Positions 34,724 to 44,384 of a stretch of 64,000 bases of DNA are shown in pieces. The notes below the pieces were generated by a model, which saw only the letters and a program-made list of their open reading frames with translations, had not been told where the DNA came from and did no database searches. The DNA comes from Butyrivibrio sp. GTDB taxonomy: Bacteria; Bacillota; Clostridia; Lachnospirales; Lachnospiraceae. The stretch spans positions 1 to 64,000 of the forward strand of contig JAGAAO010000012.1 of NCBI GenBank assembly GCA_017615275.1, written 5' to 3'. The stretch's first letter is position 1. Each line of letters begins with the position of its first letter. A program made the position numbers and the translations under genes.

Positions 34724-34959
34724 TGAGTTGATCTCCTTTCATCGGAAAAAGGCTGTTATCCTCAGAAATGCACTATATAAGCATGTATTGATACGAAATA
34801 ATGATAACATTATTATGTAAAAATACGATGAATCTTTGATTATAAATAGATAAAATCTCACACCTCTCAAATATGCATAATTGCATCGATAGATACTTGA
34901 TAAAATAATATCCTGTGATAAAATTAAATAATAATTAATAATTGAGGAGTGAGTGTATT

Positions 34960-35577
34960 ATGAAAAAAAGAATAATTAGTACTTTGTTTTGCTTGTGCAT
35001 TGGGGTTTGCACAATGGGATGTTCTTTACTTGACGATGAACCTGTAACAGAAGTTGTAACAGAAGACTATGATTTTGACGCAAATTCAAACGAGACAACC
35101 GGCTCTTCCGAGACAGCAGAGGAAGAATCAGTATCTGTAGCAACAGAAGCACCTGAAGATGAATCGGCTAGTACCGCACCTACGGGAGATATAACAGAAG
35201 AAACCGACGACGGTGTCTTCGACGCAGTTCTTCAGGCAAATGAGAAAGACAATGCGGGTCTTGCAGATGAAAACGGTGTCCTTCGTTGCATCGTATATAA
35301 TACATCGCTTACCGAGGATACACTCTATCTCGAAGGCGTATGCGGATACCGCAATGTAATTCAGCAGGATAGACTTTCGGTTTTAGACGATACAATTCAC
35401 GCTTTTAAAATTGATTCAAATACAGTTTTTGATATGATGGGATCATCCGAGGGATCAGACTCTATTCCCGTGGATGTATTTAGAAAAAACCTTGTAAGTT
35501 GCGCAAATTCGGGAATGCAGATTTTCGTAACCGTAGCTGACGGTGTAGCAACAAAGGTTGAAATTCGCGCAGAGTAA
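34960..35577 (+). CDS. Hypothetical lipoprotein
   Basis: Starting at ATG 34960 (GAGGAG upstream), this 205-residue protein has a signal peptide with lipobox TMGCS, then an acidic Thr/Ser/Glu-rich linker (residues 25-95) of low complexity and a folded C-terminal domain (about 100-205; GVLRCIVYNTSLTEDTLYLE, NLVSCANSGMQIFVTVADGV). The family is not recognised. It is a single-gene unit closed by a long hairpin. Confidence 0.75.
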   Translation: MKKRIISTLFCLCIGVCTMGCSLLDDEPVTEVVTEDYDFDANSNETTGSSETAEEESVSVATEAPEDESASTAPTGDITEETDDGVFDAVLQANEKDNAGLADENGVLRCIVYNTSLTEDTLYLEGVCGYRNVIQQDRLSVLDDTIHAFKIDSNTVFDMMGSSEGSDSIPVDVFRKNLVSCANSGMQIFVTVADGVATKVEIRAE

Positions 35578-35630
35578 CGCAGATGGCGGAGAGCTGCGTT
35601 GATTCATAGTAGCTTCGCGGTTTGCATGGA

Positions 35631-35684
35631 CAGGCGTAGGGGACGGCATACAGTTATAACTGTATGCCGCTCCCCTATCGCCTG
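35631..35684. terminator. Very long hairpin between convergent genes
   Basis: A nested inverted repeat of about 26 bp per arm (outer CAGGCG.AGGGGA / TCCCCTA.CGCCTG, inner GGCATACAGTTATAACTGTATGCC with no loop beyond the dyad centre). It lies between the lipoprotein gene and the convergent membrane-protein gene and probably terminates both. Confidence 0.6.
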
Positions 35685-35693
35685 TGCAAGACT

Positions 35694-36554
35694 TTATACG
35701 CCAACATAGATTATATATGCATACGATAAGAGGGAACCGAGGATTGCACTCACACTGTTGGCGCTTATGCCGTACAGGATGCTTTTGATGGGTTTTCTTT
35801 TGCCCTCTGCATTTTTTAAAACAATGGCATATATGATACTTTCTATAATGAGTATCAGTATTTCCAATAGCTCATTCAACACATATACCTCCCATCCTCC
35901 CGGAAATCCTGCAAGGAAGATATTGAGCGGTATGTTTGTAAGTGCATTTACAACCGCTAAACTGACAATGTTCGATCTTGTGCGAGGATATCTGAAAGCA
36001 CAGAAAACTCCGAACTCCAAAAGAATTGTCATTACATAACAGAAGATCACATAGAATATTCTTTTAAAAGCTTTAACTGCTTTATATTCCGTTATTGCAC
36101 CCTCTGCAAAGTCATACGTACAAGTATAATTATACTGTTCCAAAGAATACTCTTTACTCACATGCACTTCACCATTAGGCTTTATCACTATGAATCTGAA
36201 CGGGTTGGGTACCATGTACGAAAAAACATAAGTATGTTCATAATTCGAATAATAGATATTATCTCCCACCGGTGATTCGAAAAAGTCCCATCCCTGATAG
36301 CTAAAGTTCTCCAAGTACTCCCTTACGCTTGCGAGAGTCACTATCCCTTTGATTTTGAGTTCGCTGTCTTCCGATGCCTGCTCTCCATGATTGCCCAAAA
36401 GCGCAATATAATAATCTCTCGGCGCATTGGTTACCGTCACAGTTATTGATGGTTTCGGTCCGATGTCAGCGCAAACGCTTTCCTTTAACAAAATAAATAA
36501 GCATAAAAAGCACATTATGCCAAAAAGTACCTTCAGAAATCTGGGTTTTCTCAT
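35694..36554 (-). CDS. Hypothetical membrane protein with extracellular N-terminal domain
   Basis: This 286-residue protein has a signal peptide or first helix ending in ESVCA-DIGPKPS, an extracellular beta-rich domain (about 30-165, with TVTVTNAPRDYYIALLGNHG) and four C-terminal membrane helices. The layout (DIGPKPS start, folded ectodomain, four helices) is shared with a group of uncharacterised Firmicutes proteins; I know no function. Upstream lies copy 3 of the modular repeat. Confidence 0.75.
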   Translation of the reverse strand: MRKPRFLKVLFGIMCFLCLFILLKESVCADIGPKPSITVTVTNAPRDYYIALLGNHGEQASEDSELKIKGIVTLASVREYLENFSYQGWDFFESPVGDNIYYSNYEHTYVFSYMVPNPFRFIVIKPNGEVHVSKEYSLEQYNYTCTYDFAEGAITEYKAVKAFKRIFYVIFCYVMTILLEFGVFCAFRYPRTRSNIVSLAVVNALTNIPLNIFLAGFPGGWEVYVLNELLEILILIIESIIYAIVLKNAEGKRKPIKSILYGISANSVSAILGSLLSYAYIIYVGV

Positions 36555-36615
36555 TTGCCGGTCTCCTTGTGTTATCGCAATAACGACACATCGTGTTTGG
36601 CATAATTATAACGCA

Positions 36616-36690
36616 ACAAAGAGTCGCTCGCGACTCTTTCGCGCGCGAGCGTTTTTTGATAGGAATTTCGGAGAAATATCCTATCAAAAA
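36616..36690 (+). repeat. Modular palindromic repeat, copy 3 (middle module absent)
   Basis: Module 1 (AAAGAGTCGC-TC-GCGACTCTTTC and GCGCGCGAGCG) is joined directly to module 3, a hairpin with arms TTTTGATAGGA and TCCTATCAAAA. The GCGAAGCAATTAT module found in the other copies is missing. Confidence 0.75.
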
Positions 36691-36729
36691 AAGACCTCTG
36701 CACATGCAAAGGCCTCTTCATCATTGTAA

Positions 36730-37299
36730 TCATTCTTCACTTCTTCCATCGCAGATTATCACGTTGTCGCTCATATCGCGTGTCTGGCCACATGCCATTT
36801 CAACGCCTTCTCCGTTAGGATTAAATGATAGTTTGTAATAATGGCGTCCGTCATCATTCTTTTTAAAGAAATAAATAGAACTCTTACTGTAATCCATAAC
36901 ATCAAGATCCGACATACTGTCTCCGCCGGATATAGAAACCATCCAGGTTGAATTCGGTAACGCGCAAGCACTGTCCGATGCTTTTTCCACCATCACAACG
37001 GATTCGCAAGCTGCATCAAAGATCCAACTCCCTTCAAATTTCTCAAAGACCGCCTCAAGATCGTCTGATATAACATCATAAGCACCTGTGCTTGCGGCTG
37101 TATCGACTTCCTCCCGGTTATCCTCTTCTTCATCTTCAATATGTATTATATTCCCATTCTCGTCGACTATGACAGTTTTGTCCTCGACGATGGGTTTTCT
37201 CTCAACGTTATCTACATTTAATTCTTTTTCAGATGCACATCCTATACAAAAGGATGCGATCGTCACAAAAGCCCCCACGGCTATCAGCCTTCTCTTCAT
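36730..37299 (-). CDS. Hypothetical lipoprotein
   Basis: This 189-residue protein is read from ATG 37299 (AAAAAGGAG upstream; GTG three codons earlier is less likely). It has a signal peptide with lipobox CIGCA and an acidic linker rich in Glu, Asp and Asn (residues 25-70). The C-terminal domain contains FEKFEGSWIFDAACESVVMV and DMSDNVIICDGR. The family is not recognised. It resembles the plus-strand lipoprotein at 34960 in layout but not visibly in sequence. Confidence 0.7.
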   Translation of the reverse strand: MKRRLIAVGAFVTIASFCIGCASEKELNVDNVERKPIVEDKTVIVDENGNIIHIEDEEEDNREEVDTAASTGAYDVISDDLEAVFEKFEGSWIFDAACESVVMVEKASDSACALPNSTWMVSISGGDSMSDLDVMDYSKSSIYFFKKNDDGRHYYKLSFNPNGEGVEMACGQTRDMSDNVIICDGRSEE

Positions 37300-37482
37300 A
37301 ACTCCCACTCCTTTTTAAGAATATCTTAACATTTTCAGTTCTGTTAATTCTTATTATACGGCACGAGTGGTAGTATTGCAACAAGAAAGTTAACAATACT
37401 GTAATAATTATTTCACAAGCAAGGGAGGCTTTCTTGCATCACAGCAAAGCTTCTAAACAAACACTTTTTAAATCTTTTTTCC

Positions 37483-37935
37483 TCAGAACTTCAAGTTGTT
37501 TTCCAATACAGGAACTTTGCTTGCAAAGAACGAGAACTCTCCGCTGTCCAAAAGATTTCCCTCATCATCTGTAACTCTTATATCAAATACCAGAATGTGT
37601 TTACCCGTCTTGAGTTTCATACACTCACAGTATATATACTCAGTATTTACCGCAGGAAGCAAGAAGTTAAGATTGGCAGATACGGTCGTTACATAATATC
37701 CGCTCATGCTTCCCGTAGCGCCTGCCATTGCATCTACAAAAGAAAGAAGTGCACCGCCGTGTATACTTCCGTATGTGTTGTGAAGTCTCTCATCGCACTT
37801 AATTCTTGCCTTACTGTATGTTGAACTAAGCTCCAATATTTCAAATCCGATGAACTTGTTATACGTATTCGCATACAGCTCCGGAATCATCTTATCTCTC
37901 ATTGCTTTTTCTTTTTCTGTTCTTGATGGTCTCAT
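37483..37935 (-). CDS. PaaI-type hotdog thioesterase
   Basis: The start is taken at ATG 37935 (GAGGAT upstream), giving 150 residues, the normal length for the family. The hotdog-fold signature TYGSIHGGALLSFVDAMAG carries the conserved His-Gly-Gly and catalytic Asp of PaaI-like acyl-CoA thioesterases. The substrate is unknown. It is a single gene, and no phenylacetate or fatty-acid genes are near. Confidence 0.9.
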   Translation of the reverse strand: MRPSRTEKEKAMRDKMIPELYANTYNKFIGFEILELSSTYSKARIKCDERLHNTYGSIHGGALLSFVDAMAGATGSMSGYYVTTVSANLNFLLPAVNTEYIYCECMKLKTGKHILVFDIRVTDDEGNLLDSGEFSFFASKVPVLENNLKF

Positions 37936-38038
37936 CTCTTTATCCTCTTTCCAAAAAACATAATTAAAACCAATTCTCAATTATAGAATATCTGCTTAAT
38001 ATATCAACTAATCTTTTAATCTTTTTAAGCGTTTTAAT

Positions 38039-38106
38039 CTGGAAAGAGGGAGCCGCGATGCTTCCATAATAATGAAATTTCAAATTCACGACGCCTCCCT
38101 TTGCCA
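38039..38106. repeat. Imperfect long inverted repeat
   Basis: CTGG.AAGAGGGAG and CTCCCTTTGCCAG form the outer arms, with GCG/CGC further in. It may belong to the termination region of the nitrogen operon or be a small mobile palindrome. Confidence 0.35.
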
Positions 38107-38138
38107 GAGTCCCTTAAAAGTCCGCAATAAGCAGAAGA

Positions 38139-38170
38139 AAAACAGGCCTCTCGGAAAAGAGACCTGTTTT
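38139..38170 (-). terminator. Terminator of the nitrogen-assimilation operon
   Basis: AAAACAGG.CTCT pairs with AGAG.CCTGTTTT, with T and A runs in the arms, 20 bases behind gltD. Confidence 0.8.
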
Positions 38171-38190
38171 TATCCTAAACGGGTATACAA

Positions 38191-39681
38191 TCACAGGTTT
38201 GTATATCCCATAAGGTAGGCATCAACTTCTTTGGCGCAATTTCTGCCTTCGTAAACAGCCCATACTACAAGAGACTGTCCTCTGTGCATATCACCTGCGC
38301 TAAAGAGCTTTGTATTGGGGATGTGATAACTGTCGGCATCTGTCACTACCGTGCCTCTGTTGCTTGTTTTCACACCAAATTCTGTAGCTGAGTAATCTTC
38401 ACATCCGATAAATCCGGCAGCAATAAGGAGAATATCGCACTTAAGCGTCTGCTCGGATCCGGGTACCTCGACGAGTTTACCGTCTTTAAACTTAACCTTC
38501 ACCGTCTCGATCTTCTTGATATTTCCTTTTGCATCCGTAGATACACTCTTAACTGTTGTCTCATAGACTCTCGGATCCTCACCAAAGACATGGATTGCTT
38601 CCTCATGGCCGTAATCCGTCTTAAGTACCTTGGGCCATTCAGGCCAAGGATTGGATGCCGCTCTCTTTACGGGAGGCTTGGGCATCATCTCAAGTGCTGT
38701 TACACTCTTTGCTCCATGTCTTATTACCGTTCCGATACAGTCATTACCTGTATCTCCGCCTCCTACGATAACAACATGCTTATTCTTGGCATCTATATAT
38801 CCGCCGTGCTTTGAAAGAGCCTGAACGCTCTTATCTCCGCAAGCCATAAGTGCTTTTGTTGTCTGAGTAAGGAAATCTACCGCATAGTAGACACCTTTAA
38901 CCTTTGCGGGATCTGCAACCGCAAGCGGTCTTGCCTTTTTGGAACCGCAGCAAAGAACTACAGCATCGTACTCCTCTGTAAGCTTTGATGCGCTTATATC
39001 TTTACCCACATTTGAATTTGTGTGGAATACAACTCCTTCATCCTCCATGAGCTTCCTGCGTCTCTTTATAACGCTTTTATCAAGCTTCATGTTAGGAATT
39101 CCGTACATCAGAAGTCCGCCGATCTCATCTTCTCTCTCGAAGACATCTACGCTGTGACCTCTGTGATTGAGTTCATCCGCAACCGCAAGTCCGGATGGGC
39201 CGCTGCCTATTACAGCAACCTTTTTGCCGCTCCTGATCTCAGGAACAACGGGTTTGATATATCCCTCCGCAAAAGCTGTCTCTATAAGGTACAGCTCATT
39301 GTCATGAACCGTTACCGCATCGCCGTTCTGACCGCACATACATGCTTTTTCGCAAAGCGCGGGACATACTCTTCCCGTAAACTCAGGGAAGTTACTTGTC
39401 TTATGAAGTCTTGCAAAAGCATGTCCGTCATGTCCCTTGTAGATCTCATCGTTCCACTCGGGGATGAGGTTGTGAAGAGGGCATCCCGTTACCATTCCGC
39501 CCAGATTCATTGCTGACTGACAGAACGGAACACCGCAGTTCATACATCTTGATGCCTGTTCTCTTCTCTCCTTTACATCAAGAGGAGCATGAAACTCCTC
39601 ATAGTTAAGGATTCTGTCTTCAGGCAAAATATCTTTATTATTTGTTCTTTTATATTCAAGAAAGCCTGTCTCTTTTCCCAT
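38191..39681 (-). CDS. gltD: Glutamate synthase small subunit
   Basis: This 496-residue flavoprotein passes electrons from NAD(P)H to the large subunit. N-terminal Cys clusters (CMNCGVPFC and CPALCEKACMCG) bind two 4Fe-4S centres. VAVIGSGPSGLAVADEL binds FAD and HVVIVGGGDTGNDCIG binds the nicotinamide cofactor. The first ATG (39693) abuts the AGGAG, leaving no spacing, so the second ATG (MGKETGFLEYKR, the usual family start) is preferred. It is the last gene of the operon amt-asnB-glnN-gltB-gltD. Confidence 0.95.
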   Translation of the reverse strand: MGKETGFLEYKRTNNKDILPEDRILNYEEFHAPLDVKERREQASRCMNCGVPFCQSAMNLGGMVTGCPLHNLIPEWNDEIYKGHDGHAFARLHKTSNFPEFTGRVCPALCEKACMCGQNGDAVTVHDNELYLIETAFAEGYIKPVVPEIRSGKKVAVIGSGPSGLAVADELNHRGHSVDVFEREDEIGGLLMYGIPNMKLDKSVIKRRRKLMEDEGVVFHTNSNVGKDISASKLTEEYDAVVLCCGSKKARPLAVADPAKVKGVYYAVDFLTQTTKALMACGDKSVQALSKHGGYIDAKNKHVVIVGGGDTGNDCIGTVIRHGAKSVTALEMMPKPPVKRAASNPWPEWPKVLKTDYGHEEAIHVFGEDPRVYETTVKSVSTDAKGNIKKIETVKVKFKDGKLVEVPGSEQTLKCDILLIAAGFIGCEDYSATEFGVKTSNRGTVVTDADSYHIPNTKLFSAGDMHRGQSLVVWAVYEGRNCAKEVDAYLMGYTNL

Positions 39682-39766
39682 TTTATGATCCATCTCCTAT
39701 CTTTATTCACGAAGTAACCAATTACTCAAAAATAGTTTGCGACTCATATCGCGCCGATACGAATAA

Positions 39767-42700
39767 TCATGCCAGTTCCTTAAATGCTTCAAGTACCGCA
39801 TGTTCGTGATCAATTCCCTGCTCCTCGAACTTGCTGATAGCTGTGAGCATCTTCTGATAATCGTTCGGAACTATCTTCTTGAAGTCCGGAATATAATCCT
39901 TGAAGTTCTTAAGGATCTCTTTTCCGTAAGCTGAATCAGTTTCTTTTACATAGTCCTCAAGAATTCCCTTGAGCTCTGCTATATCGTACTTCTCGGTCAC
40001 TTCATAAAGAGATGCCATATCTTTGTTCATTCTAAGGTAAAGAGTATGCTCTGTATCAAGCACATATGCGATTCCACCGCTCATACCTGCGGCAAAGTTC
40101 TTACCTGTCATTCCGAGGATAACCGCTTTTCCACCTGTCATATACTCAAGTCCGTGATCTCCGCAGCCTTCGGCAACAGCTATCGCACCTGAATTTCTTA
40201 CGCAGAATCTCTCGCCTGCAACACCGCATACATATGCTTTTCCGGCTGTTGCACCGTAGAGTGCAACGTTACCGATGATTATATTCTCATGTGCCTTGTA
40301 AGTAGCCTTCTCTGAAGGTCTTACAATTACCTTTCCGCCTGAAAGTCCTTTTCCAAAGCCGTCATTTGCATCTCCGTAGAGCTTGAGTGTAACGCCCTTT
40401 GGAAGGAATGCGCCGAATGACTGTCCGCCACCGCCGTAAGCTTCAACACAAACCGAATCCTCGGGAAGCGTACTCTTAAAGTCATTGGTAACTCTGCTTC
40501 CGAGCAGTGTTCCAAAGCTTCTGTCGGTACTTGAGATATCGACCTTCATCTTTACTCTGCTCTTTGCATCGGCTGTATTCTCTTCTTCGGGATCTATCTT
40601 TGAAACAAGATCCTTAAGTGCCTTCTTGCCTTTCTCGTACTCAGGTATAAGAACCTTTGAATCAAGCGTATTTACAAGACCGAAGTCATATACATCCTTA
40701 GGATCGAAATGGCTCTTTTCTCTTCCTGCATACTTGCTGTCAAGGATTCTGCTAAGATCTGCGGCATCCTTGCATCTGGCCTTGGGCACGCTTCTCATCT
40801 TGAGACAGTCTGTTCTTCCGACCATCTCCGAGAGAGTTCTGAATCCGAGCTCGCTCATGATCTCTCTGAGCTGTCTTGCCACAAAGAGCATGAAGTTCAT
40901 AACATACTCGGGCTTACCTGTAAATCTCTTTCTGAGCTCCTCGTTCTGGGTTGCGATTCCAACAGGACATGTATCTTTTGAGCAAACACGCATCATCATG
41001 CAGCCCATACATACAAGGGGAGCTGTTGCAAATCCGAATTCCTCTGCACCAAGGAGTGCTGCGATAGCAACATCTCTACCTGTCATAAGCTTACCGTCAG
41101 CCTCAAGAACAACTCTGCTTCTAAGTCCGTTGTCTATAAGTGACTGATGTGCTTCGCTTACACCAAGCTCCCAAGGAAGTCCCGCATGGTGTACCGAAGA
41201 TGAAGGTGCAGCGCCTGTTCCTCCGTCATATCCGGAAACAAGGATTACCTGCGCACCAGCCTTGGCAACACCTGAAGCAATTGTTCCAACGCCTGCTTCA
41301 GAAACAAGCTTAACCGAGATCCTTGCTCTGTCGTTTGCGTTCTTGAGATCGTAAATAAGCTGAGCAAGATCTTCTATTGAATAGATGTCATGATGAGGCG
41401 GAGGTGAAATAAGTGCAACACCCGGAGTTGAAAAACGTGTACTTGCAACCCAAGGATAAACCTTCTTTCCGGGAAGGTGTCCGCCCTCACCGGGCTTAGC
41501 GCCCTGCGCCATCTTGATCTGTATTTCCTGTGCGCTCTGAAGATATCTGCTTGTAACGCCGAATCTTCCCGAAGCAACCTGCTTAACTGCGCTGTTTCTC
41601 TCAGTTCCGAATCTGGCAACATCTTCGCCGCCCTCACCGGTATTGGACTTACCTGAGAGCCTGTTCATAGCGATCGCGAGAGTCTCATGTGCTTCCTTGG
41701 AAAGTGAGCCGTATGACATGGCACCTGTCTGGAAGCGCTTAACGATCTCCTCTTCGCTCTCAACTTCTTCAAGCGGAACAGGATTCTTGGCGGGAACGAA
41801 GGACAAAAGAGCTCTGAGTGTATGAGGTCTGTCCTCATCATCCACCATCTGTGTGTATTCCTTGAATCTGTCGTAATCACCCTCTCTTACCGCTCTCTGG
41901 AGAGTAACGATAGTCTTGGGGTTATACATATGGTCTTCCTTGTCATCGCCGCTTCTGAGGGCATGGAAGCCGATAGAATCAAGTGTTGTGTCTGTTGAAA
42001 GTCCGAGCGGATCGAATGCCTTGTTGTGGCGAAGCTCAACGTCTTCTCCGATCTCTTCGATTCCGATTCCGCCGACTCTGCTTGTTGTTCCTGTAAAGTA
42101 CTTATCAACAAGTTCTTTTGAAAGACCGATTGCCTCAAATATTCTTGCAGACTGATAAGACTGAAGTGTTGAAATACCCATTTTCGCTGCAATCTTAACT
42201 ACGCCGCCAAGAAGAGCCTTGTTGTAATCAGCAATGGCTGTGTGATAATCCTTATCAAGTATTCCGATGTCGATAAGCTCTGCTATGCACTCCTGCGCAA
42301 GATAAGGATGAATAGCACGTGCACCGAAACCAAGAAGAGTTGCTATCTGGTGAACGTCTCTTGGCTCGCCGCTTTCAAGAATAAGTGAAACGGCTGTGCG
42401 TCTCTTTGTCCTTACCAAATGCTGCTCAACGGAAGAAACAGCAAGAAGCGAAGGGATAGGCATGTGGCTTTCGTCAACACCTCTGTCCGAAAGGATTATT
42501 ATATTAACTCCGTCTGCGACCGCTCGGTCAACCGAGATATTAAGCTGCTCCAAAGCTCTCTCGACGGGAGTATTCTTGTAATACAAAAGTGAGATCTTTC
42601 TCACCGAAAAGCCCTGTGAATCAAGGGCCTCTATCTTCATCAGGTCAACGCCTGTAAGTATCGGATTGTTAACTTCCAAAACTCTGCAGTTATCACTCTT

Positions 42701-44317
42701 TTCTTTTAACAGGTTTCCGTCAGATCCGATATATACAGTGGTATCTGTAACAACCTTCTCTCTGAGAGAGTCGATCGGCGGGTTTGTAACCTGCGCAAAC
42801 AGCTGCTTAAAATAGCAGAAAAGAGGCTGGTGATGTGTTGAAAGCATAGCAAGAGGAACATCGGTACCCATTGAAACCGTGGGCTCGATGCCGTTCATTG
42901 CCATAGGAAGTATCTGCTGCTTAACATCTTCATATGAATATCCGAACACCTTGTAGAGCTTGTCCCTCATAACCTGTGAATGTGTAGGTATCTTCTTGTT
43001 GGGGATACTGAGCTTGTTAAGGTGCAAAAGATATCTGTCAAGCCACTCACCATACGGCTTTGCTTTGGAATACTTATCCTTGCACTCTTTATCAGAGATT
43101 ATGCGTCCCTCTTTTGTATCAACGAGGAGCATATGTCCCGGTGAAAGACGTGATTTTTCAAGGATATTCTCTTCGGGAATATCGAGTACTCCGACTTCCG
43201 AAGAAAGGATAAGTCTTCCGTCCTTGGTAACATAGTATCTTGAAGGTCTGAGACCGTTTCTGTCGAGTGTTGCGCCAAAGACTTCTCCGTCTGTGAAAAG
43301 AACCGCTGCGGGGCCATCCCATGGCTCCATCATGGTTGCATAGTAGTGATAGAAGTCTTTTCTGTCCTTGTCCATGAAATCATTGTGCTTCCAAGGCTCG
43401 GGAATAGCGAGCATCATTGCAAGCGGAAGATCCATTCCGTTCATGTAAAGGAATTCCAATGTGTTATCAAGCATTGCGGAATCAGAGCCCGAAGAAGAGA
43501 TAACGGGATATACCTTAGAAAGGTCGTCTCCGAATACGTCAGATGACATTGTCTCTTCTCTTGCGAGCATTCTGTCGCTGTTTCCGCGGATAGTATTGAT
43601 CTCTCCGTTATGAGCGATCATCCTGTACGGATGCGCACGCTGCCATGACGGAGTTGTATTAGTTGAGAAACGGCTGTGCACAAGTGCGATTGCCGTTCTG
43701 TAATCAGGTGAAAGAAGGTCTTCGTAGAATTTACGAAGCTGTCCTACCAAGAACATTCCTTTGTAGACAATGGTCCTGGATGAAAAAGAACAGATATATG
43801 TATCTTCGGAAGACTTCTCATACTCTCTTCTAAGGCAATAAAGTCGTCTGTCGAACTCAATTCCTTTCTCCACATCAGCAGGTCTTTCAATAAAGCACTG
43901 GCAGATATAAGGCATGCAATTTCTTGCGACCTCACCCAGAATCTCAGGATGAGTCTCTACATCCCTCCATCCGAGTACTTTGAGATTCTCTTTCTCCGCA
44001 ATAACTTCAAGCATACGCTTTGCAAACATACGCTTCATCGGATCCTGCGGGAAAAAGAACATACCTATGCCGTAGTCACCTGCCTCTTTGAGGGAGATGC
44101 CTATCTTTCTGGCTTCAAGTGAAAAAAATCTGTGAGAGATCTGAACGAGTATTCCTACACCGTCTCCGACCTTTCCGGTTGCGTCTTTTCCTGCTCTGTG
44201 CTCAAGTTTTTCGACAACCTTAAGCGCATCGTCGAGCACTTTGTTGTCTGCACTTCCGTCAATATTGATGACTGCTCCTATGCCGCAGGCATCATGTTCA
44301 TTCATCCACGTTTCCAT
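39767..44317 (-). CDS. gltB: Glutamate synthase large subunit
   Basis: This 1516-residue enzyme makes two glutamates from glutamine and 2-oxoglutarate. The start at 44317 has AAGGAT; it gives a short propeptide before the class II amidotransferase nucleophile in HDACGIGAV, which is Cys11. The FMN and synthase domain contains VILVSGYDGGTGAAPSSS and the 3Fe-4S cluster Cys in CMMMRVCSKDTCPVGIATQ. The C-terminal beta-helix (GxxxG repeats such as GKAYVCGVAGERF) is present. The length is typical. It lies between glnN and gltD and completes the GS-GOGAT cycle. Confidence 0.97.
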   Translation of the reverse strand: METWMNEHDACGIGAVINIDGSADNKVLDDALKVVEKLEHRAGKDATGKVGDGVGILVQISHRFFSLEARKIGISLKEAGDYGIGMFFFPQDPMKRMFAKRMLEVIAEKENLKVLGWRDVETHPEILGEVARNCMPYICQCFIERPADVEKGIEFDRRLYCLRREYEKSSEDTYICSFSSRTIVYKGMFLVGQLRKFYEDLLSPDYRTAIALVHSRFSTNTTPSWQRAHPYRMIAHNGEINTIRGNSDRMLAREETMSSDVFGDDLSKVYPVISSSGSDSAMLDNTLEFLYMNGMDLPLAMMLAIPEPWKHNDFMDKDRKDFYHYYATMMEPWDGPAAVLFTDGEVFGATLDRNGLRPSRYYVTKDGRLILSSEVGVLDIPEENILEKSRLSPGHMLLVDTKEGRIISDKECKDKYSKAKPYGEWLDRYLLHLNKLSIPNKKIPTHSQVMRDKLYKVFGYSYEDVKQQILPMAMNGIEPTVSMGTDVPLAMLSTHHQPLFCYFKQLFAQVTNPPIDSLREKVVTDTTVYIGSDGNLLKEKSDNCRVLEVNNPILTGVDLMKIEALDSQGFSVRKISLLYYKNTPVERALEQLNISVDRAVADGVNIIILSDRGVDESHMPIPSLLAVSSVEQHLVRTKRRTAVSLILESGEPRDVHQIATLLGFGARAIHPYLAQECIAELIDIGILDKDYHTAIADYNKALLGGVVKIAAKMGISTLQSYQSARIFEAIGLSKELVDKYFTGTTSRVGGIGIEEIGEDVELRHNKAFDPLGLSTDTTLDSIGFHALRSGDDKEDHMYNPKTIVTLQRAVREGDYDRFKEYTQMVDDEDRPHTLRALLSFVPAKNPVPLEEVESEEEIVKRFQTGAMSYGSLSKEAHETLAIAMNRLSGKSNTGEGGEDVARFGTERNSAVKQVASGRFGVTSRYLQSAQEIQIKMAQGAKPGEGGHLPGKKVYPWVASTRFSTPGVALISPPPHHDIYSIEDLAQLIYDLKNANDRARISVKLVSEAGVGTIASGVAKAGAQVILVSGYDGGTGAAPSSSVHHAGLPWELGVSEAHQSLIDNGLRSRVVLEADGKLMTGRDVAIAALLGAEEFGFATAPLVCMGCMMMRVCSKDTCPVGIATQNEELRKRFTGKPEYVMNFMLFVARQLREIMSELGFRTLSEMVGRTDCLKMRSVPKARCKDAADLSRILDSKYAGREKSHFDPKDVYDFGLVNTLDSKVLIPEYEKGKKALKDLVSKIDPEEENTADAKSRVKMKVDISSTDRSFGTLLGSRVTNDFKSTLPEDSVCVEAYGGGGQSFGAFLPKGVTLKLYGDANDGFGKGLSGGKVIVRPSEKATYKAHENIIIGNVALYGATAGKAYVCGVAGERFCVRNSGAIAVAEGCGDHGLEYMTGGKAVILGMTGKNFAAGMSGGIAYVLDTEHTLYLRMNKDMASLYEVTEKYDIAELKGILEDYVKETDSAYGKEILKNFKDYIPDFKKIVPNDYQKMLTAISKFEEQGIDHEHAVLEAFKELA

Positions 44318-44345
44318 TTTTATCCTTCCTACCTTATGTTCGTTT

Positions 44346-44373
44346 AAGGAAACGCCCATAAGGACGTTTCCTT
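44346..44373 (-). terminator. Hairpin between glnN and gltB
   Basis: AAGGAAACG and CGTTTCCTT form a 9-bp stem with a 10-base loop 11 bases behind the glnN stop, without a T-run. It may be an mRNA-stability or partial-termination element that sets the glnN:gltB ratio. Confidence 0.45.
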
Positions 44374-44384
44374 GTACCTGTGTT

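Noticed and set aside
40485..41147. 220-codon open frame on the plus strand in gltB
   Set aside because: It is a codon-bias shadow of the glutamate synthase large-subunit gene; translation is Ser/Leu-rich without motifs.
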